From Tolumonas sp008015085 (lineage in GTDB: Bacteria > Pseudomonadota > Gammaproteobacteria > Enterobacterales > Aeromonadaceae), in NCBI GenBank assembly GCA_029265125.1, contig JAJUJX010000003.1, forward strand, positions 186,001 through 250,000: a stretch of DNA of 64,000 nucleotides, given 5' to 3'. Made by a program: the position numbers and the translations under genes. Shown in pieces: positions 52,535 through 61,193 of the stretch; position 1 is the first letter of the stretch; every line of letters begins with the position of its first letter. The notes below the pieces were generated by a model that saw only the letters and a program-made list of their open reading frames with translations, had not been told where the DNA came from and did not search any database.

Positions 52535-53202
52535 GCCAATTGCTCCAGAGCTTTTTCAGCAGCAGCCTGTTCTGCTTTTCTGCGGCTGGAACCAATACCA
52601 ACAAACGCAGATTCAATATCATCAATCACACACTCAACAGTAAACTGCTGGTTATGCGCTTCGCCTTTAACATCTGTCACCGCATAAGTCGGCAACGGAC
52701 GTCGCCGCCCCTGCAAGAACTCCTGCAGACGAGTCTTCGGATCTTTTTGTTCAACCCCCGGACGGATAGAGTCAAGACGCTCGTTGTACCAGTTCAGCAG
52801 CAATCCGCGGATAGCTTCTAAATTACTATCCAGATAAATTGCGCCAATCAGTGCCTCGACTGTATCCGCCAGAATGGATTCCCGACGATATCCCCCGCTT
52901 TTCAACTCACCTGGACCGAGGATCAGGTAATCTCCAAGTACAAACTCACGAGCAAGTTCAGCCAGTGTTTTTTCACGAACTAATGTCGCCCGCATCCGGC
53001 TCATATCGCCTTCACTGACATTGGGGAAACGGTGATACAACACTTCTGCGATCACCAAACTCAGAATAGAGTCTCCTAGAAACTCCAATCGTTCATTATG
53101 TCGGGAACCAGCGCTACGATGCGTAATAGCGCGAATCAACAAATCTTTATTTTGAAACTTATAGCCTAGCTTTTGTTCCAGGCGTGGTAATTTATCATTC
53201 AC
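52531..53202 (-). CDS. rnc: Ribonuclease III
   Basis: RNase III cleaves double-stranded RNA in rRNA and mRNA processing. The catalytic signature is NERLEFLGDSILSLVI; the second catalytic acidic site is in DTVEALIGAIYLD. The C-terminal double-stranded RNA-binding domain covers about 153-222 (DPKTRLQEFLQGRR, GSSRRKAEQAAAEKAL). The start is GTG, overlapping the lepB stop (GTGA). Unlike E. coli, there is no separate leader between lepB and rnc. Confidence 0.96.
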   Translation of the reverse strand: MNDKLPRLEQKLGYKFQNKDLLIRAITHRSAGSRHNERLEFLGDSILSLVIAEVLYHRFPNVSEGDMSRMRATLVREKTLAELAREFVLGDYLILGPGELKSGGYRRESILADTVEALIGAIYLDSNLEAIRGLLLNWYNERLDSIRPGVEQKDPKTRLQEFLQGRRRPLPTYAVTDVKGEAHNQQFTVECVIDDIESAFVGIGSSRRKAEQAAAEKALEQLA

Positions 53203-54119
53203 TGAATACTGCCTATACGATTAAAACGAACACCAGTCGGAATCCATTTAGGCACAGAACTATCTTCCGGGCGATCGAATTCAAAACTCATCCAGATTGC
53301 AACCGCCTTTCCAACCAGATTGCGTTCTGGAACAAAGCCCCAGAAGCGACTATCCAAGCTGTTATCACGGTTATCTCCCATTGCGAAATAATGCCCTTCA
53401 GGCACAACCCACTCACCCTCAGACTGGCCTGGTTGCTGGTAATATTGACCTACGCGATCCGGAATATAGGTATTTCGCAAAATTTCATGACTTTTCGAAG
53501 TAGTCAGTTTCTCTGAGTAATGTTCCAATGGCATACCCAGCTGAGAATAGGCTCCGCTCTCAATGAATGAGGTATCAATTTTTTTCAGCTGAGGACACAC
53601 TTTGCTGTCATTGCACGCAGGTTGCAAATACAACTCTTTATTACGGAAAATAATTTTATCTCCCGGTAATCCAATCACTCGCTTGATATAGTCAATTTTC
53701 GGATTTTCCGGATATTTGAAAACAACTACATCACCACGCTGTGGATGTCCGGTTCCAATTAAAGTCTGATTAGTAATGGGTTCTTTTAATCCATAAACAT
53801 ATTTATTTACGAGAATAAAATCGCCTTCCAGCAGCGTTGGCATCATAGAACCGGAAGGGATCTGAAACGGTTCATAGATAAACGAACGCAGCACCAGCAC
53901 CGCTGCGATAACCGGGAATATACCTTTGCACTGCTCCACCCATACTGGTTCAGTCATCAGCTTATCAATCACTTCCGCAGTTAACGGCGTTTGTGCTGCT
54001 TGCTGGATCTGACGAGCTTTCGCTGCTCGCTGCTTTACTAAAACCCAACGATCCAATAACCAGACAAAACCAGTCACGAATGTCACTGTGACCAGAATCA
54101 ATGCAAAAGTATTAGCCAT
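53199..54119 (-). CDS. lepB: Signal peptidase I LepB
   Basis: Inner-membrane protease that removes Sec signal peptides. An N-terminal membrane helix (about 4-24) and a second hydrophobic segment (about 68-86) precede the catalytic Ser in QIPSGSMMPTLLEGDF (about residue 91) and Lys in YIKRVIGLPGD. GDNRDNSLDSRFWGFVP is the C-terminal signature. 306 residues. It follows lepA by 3 bases and overlaps rnc. Confidence 0.96.
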   Translation of the reverse strand: MANTFALILVTVTFVTGFVWLLDRWVLVKQRAAKARQIQQAAQTPLTAEVIDKLMTEPVWVEQCKGIFPVIAAVLVLRSFIYEPFQIPSGSMMPTLLEGDFILVNKYVYGLKEPITNQTLIGTGHPQRGDVVVFKYPENPKIDYIKRVIGLPGDKIIFRNKELYLQPACNDSKVCPQLKKIDTSFIESGAYSQLGMPLEHYSEKLTTSKSHEILRNTYIPDRVGQYYQQPGQSEGEWVVPEGHYFAMGDNRDNSLDSRFWGFVPERNLVGKAVAIWMSFEFDRPEDSSVPKWIPTGVRFNRIGSIQ

Positions 54120-54122
54120 TAA

Positions 54123-55919
54123 TTAGTTATCCTTTCCAACATGCAGGATCGCAAGGAATGCTTCCTGAGGAACATCCACTCTTCCCAGCGATTTCATTCG
54201 TTTTTTACCTTCTTTCTGCTTATTCAGCAGTTTTTTCTTACGGCTAACGTCACCGCCATAGCATTTCGCTAATACGTCTTTACGCATCGCTTTTACCGTA
54301 CTACGGGCAATGACGTGGTTACCGATGGCAGCTTGGATGGCTATATCAAACATCTGCCGAGGGATCAGCTCACGCATTTTTTCAACCAGCTGACGGCCTC
54401 GAGTCTGCGCATTATCGCGGTGTGTGATGATCGCTAAAGCATCAACTCGTTCACCATTGATCATAATATCCAGACGAACCATATCAGCTTCCTGGAATCG
54501 CTTGAATGCATAATCCAGAGAGGCATAACCCCGGCTGGTCGATTTCAGGCGATCAAAGAAATCCAGAACCACTTCAGCCATCGGAATTTCATAGGTCAGT
54601 GCGACCTGATTGCCGTGATAAACCATGTTGGTCTGCACACCACGTTTCTCAATACAAAGTGTGATGACATTACCAAGATAATCTTGTGGAACCAGGATGT
54701 TACATTCTGCAATTGGTTCTCTCAGTTCCTGAATATTCGTCACAGCTGGCAAACGAGCCGGGCTATCAATCTGAATGGTCTCACCATCAGTCAGTACAAT
54801 TTCATAGACTACGGTTGGAGCCGTTGTGATCAGATCAAGATCATACTCACGCTCCAGACGTTCCTGAATGATTTCCATATGTAACATACCCAGGAAACCA
54901 CAACGGAAACCGAATCCCAGAGCAGCAGAGTTTTCAGGTTCGTAGAACAGTGATGCATCATTCAGCGATAATTTTTCCAGAGCATCACGGAATGCCTCAT
55001 AATCATCAGACGAGATCGGGAATAAACCGGCATAGACCTGAGGTTTTACTTTTTTGAAACCAGGTAATGCTGATTCAGCACCATTTTTTGCTAATGTCAG
55101 CGTATCGCCGACCGGAGCACCGTGGATATCTTTGATACCACAGACAACCCAGCCCACTTCACCACAGGTTAGTTCAGCCGTATCTTTCTGTTTTGGCGTG
55201 AAAATCCCCAAACGATCAACACCCCAAGTCTGGCCGGTGCTCATTACTTTAATTTTATCGTTCTTTTTCAATGAACCGTTTTTAATGCGGACTAATGAAA
55301 CAACACCCAGATAATCGTCAAACCATGAGTCAATAATTAAAGCTTGTAATGGTGCATCAGGATCACCGATTGGTGCAGGAATCTTTTTGACGATGTCTTC
55401 CAAAACATCATCAACACCGAGACCTGTTTTTGCAGAACACCGAACAGCATCAACTGCATCAATACCAACTATGTCTTCGATTTCTTCAGCAACACGTTCA
55501 GGTTCTGCCTGCGGAAGATCGATTTTGTTCAGTACTGGTACAACTTCAAGATCCATTTCCATAGCGGTGTAGCAGTTAGCCAGAGTCTGAGCTTCTACCC
55601 CCTGGCCAGCATCAACAACCAACAAGGCACCTTCACATGCTGCAAGTGAACGGGATACCTCATAAGAAAAGTCGACATGCCCAGGCGTATCAATGAAGTT
55701 CAGCTGATAGGTTTCCCCATCTTTGGCTTTATAGTTCAGCGTAACACTCTGTGCCTTAATGGTGATCCCTCGTTCACGCTCAAGATCCATGGAATCAAGT
55801 ACTTGCTCCTGCATTTCGCGGGCTGTGAGTCCTCCGCAAATCTGGATCAAACGGTCGGACAAGGTAGATTTACCATGGTCAATATGGGCAATAATAGAGA
55901 AGTTACGAATATTCTTCAT
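54123..55919 (-). CDS. lepA: Translation elongation factor 4 (LepA)
   Basis: A ribosome-associated GTPase that back-translocates or helps 30S maturation. GTPase motifs: AHIDHGKSTLSDRL, DTPGHVDF, NKIDLP. EF-G-like domains follow and the LepA-specific C-terminal domain ends with KCYGGDVSRKKKLLNKQKEG and RMKSLGRVDVPQEAFLAIL (in separate blocks). 598 residues is standard. It heads the lepA-lepB pair; a 9-base perfect hairpin lies in the gap to rseC upstream. Confidence 0.97.
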   Translation of the reverse strand: MKNIRNFSIIAHIDHGKSTLSDRLIQICGGLTAREMQEQVLDSMDLERERGITIKAQSVTLNYKAKDGETYQLNFIDTPGHVDFSYEVSRSLAACEGALLVVDAGQGVEAQTLANCYTAMEMDLEVVPVLNKIDLPQAEPERVAEEIEDIVGIDAVDAVRCSAKTGLGVDDVLEDIVKKIPAPIGDPDAPLQALIIDSWFDDYLGVVSLVRIKNGSLKKNDKIKVMSTGQTWGVDRLGIFTPKQKDTAELTCGEVGWVVCGIKDIHGAPVGDTLTLAKNGAESALPGFKKVKPQVYAGLFPISSDDYEAFRDALEKLSLNDASLFYEPENSAALGFGFRCGFLGMLHMEIIQERLEREYDLDLITTAPTVVYEIVLTDGETIQIDSPARLPAVTNIQELREPIAECNILVPQDYLGNVITLCIEKRGVQTNMVYHGNQVALTYEIPMAEVVLDFFDRLKSTSRGYASLDYAFKRFQEADMVRLDIMINGERVDALAIITHRDNAQTRGRQLVEKMRELIPRQMFDIAIQAAIGNHVIARSTVKAMRKDVLAKCYGGDVSRKKKLLNKQKEGKKRMKSLGRVDVPQEAFLAILHVGKDN

Positions 55920-56007
55920 GTGGTCTTTATATCTGATGTCATGTAATTAAGAGTAATTTGGGCAGGATTTTATCGGATAAGCGGCAGTAGAGCTATGATT
56001 AGTAGCA

Positions 56008-56035
56008 GCTGATTACATTCCTCTCCGTAATCAGC
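56008..56035. repeat. Hairpin in the rseC-lepA gap
   Basis: GCTGATTAC (56008-56016) and GTAATCAGC (56027-56035) form a perfect 9-base stem with a 10-base loop. No T run follows on the minus strand. It could be an attenuator, an end-stabilising stem or an RNase III target in the lepA leader. Confidence 0.5.
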
Positions 56036-56067
56036 CATTCATAAATATCATTATTCTACCACCATCC

Positions 56068-56523
56068 TTAAGTTTCTATATGACAGACTGGAATGTTAAC
56101 CCCCAATATGACCGGTTTATAATCCGTATGAGTCAGTCGGGTTGAACGCAACCGCATCAAAATAAACCCGGCTAAACATCCCAGAAAAGCACCAGCAATC
56201 ACAGGTAACTCACTATTAGATTCAGATAACAATTGACCGATGGCCGCGCCGGCAATCAGAGAAAAAAGTGGCAATAAATATGCGAGCATCGCTGTTTTAA
56301 GTAACCCTCGCTCAGGGATACCTATTCTGACCTGTTGTCCTACCTCAACGGAAAACGGACACTCGATGTCAATCGTATGGTCTTGCTGATTTTTGTCGTC
56401 AGTATCAGAACTGATTCCACAGCTGGATTGGTGCTGACAATGGCCGCAAGCTGTTGCTCGGCTATACTGCACCCTTGCAATACCAGATTTTATAGCGACA
56501 ACCGTTGCAATGGCCTCTATCAT
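56068..56523 (-). CDS. rseC: SoxR-reducing/sigmaE-associated membrane protein RseC
   Basis: A 151-residue inner-membrane protein. The N-terminal cytoplasmic region has a Cys cluster (ACGHCQHQSSCG), probably metal or redox binding, and two membrane helices follow (about 80-98 and 106-124). In E. coli RseC affects SoxR reduction, and its link to sigmaE is mainly by operon. The start is taken at the ATG 56523 with AGGAG six bases upstream. It is the last gene of rpoE-rseA-rseB-rseC. Confidence 0.9.
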   Translation of the reverse strand: MIEAIATVVAIKSGIARVQYSRATACGHCQHQSSCGISSDTDDKNQQDHTIDIECPFSVEVGQQVRIGIPERGLLKTAMLAYLLPLFSLIAGAAIGQLLSESNSELPVIAGAFLGCLAGFILMRLRSTRLTHTDYKPVILGVNIPVCHIET

Positions 56524-56539
56524 CAACAGCTCCTTATTT

Positions 56540-57505
56540 TCACTGAGTTCGACGGATTGTATCAGCGATACGACGCAAACTATTTAAAGGTAATTCGCCC
56601 ACCACTGTCAGATTGATGCCATCTTCCCGATCCAGCGAAAGAATAGAAGTTGCACCATGCACCGCAATTTGTTCGCGATCTTGTCTGCTTGTATTTTCTG
56701 CCTGACGGGAAATATAGACAGAGACATCAACTAATCCATCACTAAGCAAGAAATAGTCCACCAATTCATCACTGCCCACTAACTTGTGCTGATCCACTGA
56801 CCTGGATTTGAATCCGCTTGGTAACCAGCCAATGGACCATTGACGAGACGCAGGTTCAGCCCGGTAAAGATCATTTACAGCTTCAGCTTTCGGCACTTTC
56901 ATGGAGGCCAATGTATTGATGTTCGGCGAATGTTCAGATAAAAATCTGAAATCAACTCCCATGTATTGTTCGACAACATTACCCTGTGAGTCGCTTACAT
57001 CCAATCGCAATAAAACACCTGATTTTTGTTCAAGCCACAGTATAAAATTGTATTTATTCTCATCTTTTGCAGTCAAACGAACTGACTGAGCAATTTGTCC
57101 CGCAATACGAGTTTTGCCCGTGCGAACAACATCATAATTGCTAAGTAAATATTCAGGGGAACAATTCAGGATAGAAAACCACAAACCAGGCAACTGTGAT
57201 TCCTTAAGCGTATAGGAAACTTCCGCCGACTCAGCAAATGTAACTTGCGTATTTTTTCCCAGATATTCTGTTGGCCGGCCACTGAGTGTCAGCAGGTGTG
57301 TGATTTCGGTGTTGTTGTTCCAACCATGTGTTAATCGCAGCGGTTCGATGCTGTTTTGGAACAAATGCACCATCACAAGCTCAAAATTGTTGTGATGATA
57401 ACCACGTTGCATCTGAAATAATAAAGCCTCAGCAGAAGGTTCGGCAGAGGCTTTGGTATTCAATAAGCTAACAAAAAAGAAAGCTACAATTATGTGAAAT
57501 TTCAA
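56540..57505 (-). CDS. rseB: SigmaE regulator RseB
   Basis: RseB is a periplasmic protein that binds RseA and protects it from DegS, and senses lipoprotein or LPS signals. A signal peptide (MKFHIIVAFFFVSLLNTKASA) is followed by the MucB/RseB N-terminal lipid-binding-like domain (about 25-200) and a smaller C-terminal domain (about 210-318). 321 residues. The start appears to be TTG (57503-57505): no ATG or GTG occurs in frame before residue 32, and TTG gives a full signal peptide. It follows rseA by 7 bases. Confidence 0.9.
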   Translation of the reverse strand: MKFHIIVAFFFVSLLNTKASAEPSAEALLFQMQRGYHHNNFELVMVHLFQNSIEPLRLTHGWNNNTEITHLLTLSGRPTEYLGKNTQVTFAESAEVSYTLKESQLPGLWFSILNCSPEYLLSNYDVVRTGKTRIAGQIAQSVRLTAKDENKYNFILWLEQKSGVLLRLDVSDSQGNVVEQYMGVDFRFLSEHSPNINTLASMKVPKAEAVNDLYRAEPASRQWSIGWLPSGFKSRSVDQHKLVGSDELVDYFLLSDGLVDVSVYISRQAENTSRQDREQIAVHGATSILSLDREDGINLTVVGELPLNSLRRIADTIRRTQ

Positions 57506-57512
57506 AATTCAA

Positions 57513-58091
57513 CTACCGCTCAGCAGGTGACAAACGTTGTTGTAACTGATGATCCTGAATATAACGGGCAATACGCTGGCGTTGTTCCTGCAACTGTTGT
57601 TCCGTCATCTGAGACGAAGCCAACGCAGATGAGTGAGTTCGCTCTGACTGATAATTTACACTAACAGGGATCGCTGCACTACCTCCAACCGGAACCGTAT
57701 TAAGTACCGGCCCCTGCTTGATATCAGCCAGTTCGGATGAATGTTGGTACTGTTGGACACCCACCAGTACAGCTACAGCCACTGATGCAGCAATACCATA
57801 TTGCCCGGCTACCCGCATAAATTGCTGTATATTAGGCTTAACCACAGAAAACAGTGAATGCCGTGGTTTTGGTGCAACAATCGCAGGCTCCAGCTCCAAT
57901 GCGTCTGCTATGCGCTGAGAAAGAGATAGATCCAGTTGTTCTGGCAGGTCATCCCGCATTGCATCGCCAATAATATGATAATGATCCCATATTTCTATAG
58001 CTGACGGATCATTCAACACAGCCTTTAGCGATTGCTCTGATACTGAATGGTTATCGACCAGAGCTGATACACGTTCTTTTGATGTTGTCAT
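57513..58091 (-). CDS. rseA: Anti-sigmaE factor RseA
   Basis: RseA is the membrane anti-sigma factor that holds RpoE. The cytoplasmic N-terminal domain (1-75; ERVSALVDNHSVSEQSLKAV, DHYHIIGDAMRDDLP) binds sigmaE, one membrane helix lies at about 97-117 (YGIAASVAVAVLVGVQ), and the periplasmic C-terminal part (about 118-192) carries the DegS/RseB region and the Gln-rich end. 192 residues. It lies 34 bases after rpoE. Confidence 0.94.
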   Translation of the reverse strand: MTTSKERVSALVDNHSVSEQSLKAVLNDPSAIEIWDHYHIIGDAMRDDLPEQLDLSLSQRIADALELEPAIVAPKPRHSLFSVVKPNIQQFMRVAGQYGIAASVAVAVLVGVQQYQHSSELADIKQGPVLNTVPVGGSAAIPVSVNYQSERTHSSALASSQMTEQQLQEQRQRIARYIQDHQLQQRLSPAER

Positions 58092-58125
58092 ACTAATCCG
58101 TTACTCCATTCCATGCAGGATAATC

Positions 58126-58710
58126 CTAGTCAGTTCCCTGCAGTACGGCCTTAAGACGATTATCGATAACTTCCCGTGCACGAAAAATACGGGATCTCAC
58201 AGTTCCGACAGGACAGCCTGTCACATCAGCAATCTCTTCGTAACTTAAACCTTCAATCTCACGTAACGTAATCACTGTTCTTAAATCTTCCGGTAGCGAT
58301 TGCAAAGCATTCACTACCGTTTTTCGAACTTGATCAGATGACAATAAACGTTCCGGACTCGCAATATCACGTAACGCCTCACCTGAATCATATTGCTCAG
58401 CATCATCAATATCGACTTCCACCCCTGGTGAACGACGGCCATTGGAAGTCAGGTAGTTCTTCGCCGTATTAACCGCGATACGATACAGCCATGTATAAAA
58501 AGCACTGTCATTTCTAAATGAAGGCAAGAAACGATAAGCACTGATAAACACTTCCTGAACCACATCGGCGATGTCGCCAGAGTTACTCACATACCGGCTA
58601 ACCACATTCATTATTTTCCGTTGGTATTTCGTGACCAACAGATTAAACGCCTGTTTGTCGCCTCGCTGTACCCGTTCAACGATCTGTTGATCAATATCTA
58701 TGTCGCTCAT
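58126..58710 (-). CDS. rpoE: Extracytoplasmic sigma factor RpoE (sigmaE)
   Basis: Group IV sigma factor for outer-membrane protein stress. Region 2 (FNLLVTKYQRKIMNVVSRYV, DIADVVQEVFISAYR, FYTWLYRIAVNTAKNYL) and region 4 (LPEDLRTVITLREIEGLSYEEIAD, VGTVRSRIFRAREVI; shown in parts) are intact. 194 residues. A sigmaE-type promoter precedes it (58764-58790), so it is autoregulated. It heads rpoE-rseA-rseB-rseC and is divergent from nadB. Confidence 0.97.
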   Translation of the reverse strand: MSDIDIDQQIVERVQRGDKQAFNLLVTKYQRKIMNVVSRYVSNSGDIADVVQEVFISAYRFLPSFRNDSAFYTWLYRIAVNTAKNYLTSNGRRSPGVEVDIDDAEQYDSGEALRDIASPERLLSSDQVRKTVVNALQSLPEDLRTVITLREIEGLSYEEIADVTGCPVGTVRSRIFRAREVIDNRLKAVLQGTD

Positions 58711-58763
58711 ATCTACGCCGATTTCCTCCCCATCACCCTATCGGCGCAAAGTAGCGCACTTAA

Positions 58764-58790
58764 TGAGACAGTATTTTCGAAGAAAAGTTC
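58764..58790 (-). promoter_or_regulatory. SigmaE autoregulatory promoter of rpoE
   Basis: Minus strand: GAACTT (58785-58790), a 16-base spacer, TCTCA (58764-58768). The -35 is a full match to GAACTT and the -10 differs from TCTGA at one base. It lies about 54 bases before the rpoE ATG. Confidence 0.75.
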
Positions 58791-58869
58791 AATTCTCCGC
58801 AAAAAAACGTGATCCGGGCTGCACCAGACCACCAGTTGGGCTAGTATAAAGCTTTCATCATCAAGGCCA

Positions 58870-60489
58870 ATGATACTTATGAAACAAAATATTGAATACT
58901 CTTGTGATGTTTTGATCATTGGCAGTGGTGCCGCAGGCCTTACTTTAGCATTGCGTCTGGCTGACCATGCGAAAGTAATGGTGTTGAGCAAAGGGCCCCT
59001 GAGTGAGGGGGCAACCTATTATGCCCAGGGAGGCATCGCTGCTGTTGCAGAAGAAACGGATAGCGTCGAATCACATGTAAACGATACGTTAATCGCTGGC
59101 GCTGGCTTATGCGATAAAAGTATAGTTCAGTTCACCGCAGAAAATGCTAAAGAATCCATAGACTGGCTTATCCAGCAAGGTGTTCCGTTCGATAAAGAAG
59201 AACATTCAGAAGATGGCGAACCCGCATATCATTTAACTCGTGAAGGTGGACACAGTCACCGCCGTATCTTTCATTCCGCAGATTCCACAGGGAAATACGT
59301 TGAGATAACACTGGTTGACCGCGTAAGGCAACATCCTAATATCCAGTTGATGGAACGTTTTAATGCCGTTGATCTGATCACAACCAGAAAACTAGGTATT
59401 CCAGGTAACCGGGTTTTAGGAGCCTATATCTGGAACCGGACGAAAGAACAGGTTGAAACGGTCAGTGCGCGTTTTGTTGCACTAGCGACCGGGGGGGCCT
59501 CTAAAGTATATCAGTACACATCTAACCCAGATGTCAGCTCCGGGGATGGTATCGCCATGGCATGGCGTGCTGGTTGCCGCGTTGCCAACATGGAATTTAA
59601 TCAATTCCATCCGACCACACTATTCCATCCTGATGATCGCAATTTCTTACTCACCGAAGCTTTACGTGGTGAAGGTGCTTTATTAAAGCGTCCTGATGGG
59701 TCACGCTTTATGCCGGACTTTGATCAACGCGCAGAGCTGGCCCCCCGGGATGTGGTAGCAAGAGCTATCGACTATGAGATGAAACGCTTAGGTGTCGACT
59801 GCATGTATCTCGACATTAGCCACAAACCGGCCGAATTTGTACAGAAACATTTCCCAACTATTTATGAACGCTGCTTAAAGCTTGGCATTGATATTACGAA
59901 GCAGCCTATTCCTGTTGTGCCAGCGGCCCACTACACCTGCGGCGGTGTAATGAGTGACAAATTTGGTCAGACTGATGTTCCTGGGCTCTACGCTATTGGT
60001 GAAGTGTCCTATACCGGTTTGCATGGTGCAAATCGTATGGCATCAAACTCAATACTGGAATGTATCGTTTTTGCACAGTCTGCGGCTAAAGATATTCTGG
60101 CCCGCTTGCCTATGAGCAGCATGCCGCCTTCATTACCAGCCTGGGATGAAAGTCAGGTTTCTAATTCTGATGAAGAAGTCGTTATTCAGCACAACTGGCA
60201 TGAGTTGCGGTTATTTATGTGGGACTACGTCGGCATTGTACGTACCAACAAACGACTTGAACGGGCGAAACGACGCATCGACTTACTCAAGCAGGAAGTA
60301 CATGAGTATTACGCTAATTTCCGGGTATCAAATAACTTGTTGGAATTACGCAATCTGCTGCAAGTTGCTGACCTAATAGTTCGTTCAGCCATGGCACGGA
60401 AAGAATCCCGCGGGTTGCATTACAATCTGGATTATCCTGAACAACAAGATAACCCGTCGCCAACCATTCTGATTCCAGGTGACTACTGA
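58870..60489 (+). CDS. nadB: L-aspartate oxidase NadB
   Basis: FAD enzyme that oxidises aspartate to iminoaspartate, the first step of NAD synthesis. The FAD motif is LIIGSGAAGLTLALRL; YYAQGGIAAV, HLTREGGHSHRRIFH and NRMASNSILECIVF are the succinate-dehydrogenase-like flavoprotein motifs. 539 residues fits. Start 58870 or the ATG at 58879; both give the same mature fold. rpoE is divergent, as in E. coli. Its stop overlaps that of convergent ygfX by 7 bases. Confidence 0.96.
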   Translation: MILMKQNIEYSCDVLIIGSGAAGLTLALRLADHAKVMVLSKGPLSEGATYYAQGGIAAVAEETDSVESHVNDTLIAGAGLCDKSIVQFTAENAKESIDWLIQQGVPFDKEEHSEDGEPAYHLTREGGHSHRRIFHSADSTGKYVEITLVDRVRQHPNIQLMERFNAVDLITTRKLGIPGNRVLGAYIWNRTKEQVETVSARFVALATGGASKVYQYTSNPDVSSGDGIAMAWRAGCRVANMEFNQFHPTTLFHPDDRNFLLTEALRGEGALLKRPDGSRFMPDFDQRAELAPRDVVARAIDYEMKRLGVDCMYLDISHKPAEFVQKHFPTIYERCLKLGIDITKQPIPVVPAAHYTCGGVMSDKFGQTDVPGLYAIGEVSYTGLHGANRMASNSILECIVFAQSAAKDILARLPMSSMPPSLPAWDESQVSNSDEEVVIQHNWHELRLFMWDYVGIVRTNKRLERAKRRIDLLKQEVHEYYANFRVSNNLLELRNLLQVADLIVRSAMARKESRGLHYNLDYPEQQDNPSPTILIPGDY

Positions 60490-60869
60490 GATCTCATCGT
60501 GATCCGCCGGGCAATCCGGCGGTATTCTGCTTCATTCATACTGTCAGAAAACAGCCATAGATGAATAGATTTTTCGCCATTTAAAATCAGCCAAATAAAG
60601 CCATATCCTACTTTGGATGCTGCAGATATATGGTAAAACTTACCGTCTATAAAAATTTCATCACCTCGCATTTCAAACACAAAATGCCGATGATAAGCCT
60701 GGTACAAAGACCAGAACAACGTAGACCCCCACAAAACAAAGAACATTAACCACCAGTGGCCATGCAAACCGATCCACGCCAGCCATCCAACAATAATATG
60801 GCCAATCAGCAAAAACAGCTGATGCTGATGCGATGGTTCAACGTGAATGACGTGTCTGATGTTTTTCAC
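60483..60869 (-). CDS. ygfX: YgfX-like membrane protein
   Basis: A 128-residue membrane protein with two hydrophobic segments (about 18-35 and 38-55) and the family C-terminus LWLFSDSMNEAEYRRIARRI. In E. coli YgfX (CptA) partners with SdhE (YgfY) as a proposed toxin-antitoxin pair, a claim that is disputed. The start is GTG inside the end of sdhE, overlapping it by 32 bases, so the two are translationally coupled. Confidence 0.82.
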   Translation of the reverse strand: MKNIRHVIHVEPSHQHQLFLLIGHIIVGWLAWIGLHGHWWLMFFVLWGSTLFWSLYQAYHRHFVFEMRGDEIFIDGKFYHISAASKVGYGFIWLILNGEKSIHLWLFSDSMNEAEYRRIARRITMRSQ

Positions 60870-61095
60870 GAATGACTCCTAATATTGGCTGCAATGACGG
60901 ATCCGACGGAACTTCAGCTCTTAGCAAACAACGAAATAACTCCAGATCTGAACAATCCAAAACACGTTGAAAATCATGCTGTAAGGTAACCGGAAGGTCT
61001 AAATACTCATACTCAAGAAACTGACTAAGAATGATATCCAATTCCAACATTCCTCTGCGGCAAGCCCAGTTTAGTTTGGATCGTTCAATGCTCAT
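60838..61095 (-). CDS. sdhE: FAD assembly factor SdhE
   Basis: An 85-residue protein that promotes covalent FAD attachment to SdhA and FrdA. The RGMLELD motif, with the preceding Trp-Ala-Cys-Arg, is invariant in the family (LNWACRRGMLELDIIL), and FLEYEYLDLP and LLRAEVPSDPSL follow. It heads sdhE-ygfX and is divergent from ygfZ. The flavoprotein NadB encoded nearby is not known to need SdhE. Confidence 0.92.
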   Translation of the reverse strand: MSIERSKLNWACRRGMLELDIILSQFLEYEYLDLPVTLQHDFQRVLDCSDLELFRCLLRAEVPSDPSLQPILGVIREKHQTRHSR

Positions 61096-61193
61096 ATATC
61101 ATGCTTTCCTCTGTTAGTTTCCGCAATATCAGCTGACAAACCATAGTCCGTTATTTAACATTAAAGATACATTCCAATAATGGAAAAATCACA

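Noticed and set aside
60483..61095. sdhE-ygfX as a toxin-antitoxin pair
   Set aside because: Gene order fits the proposed CptAB pair, but SdhE has a well-established role in flavinylation and the sequence gives no independent support for toxicity.
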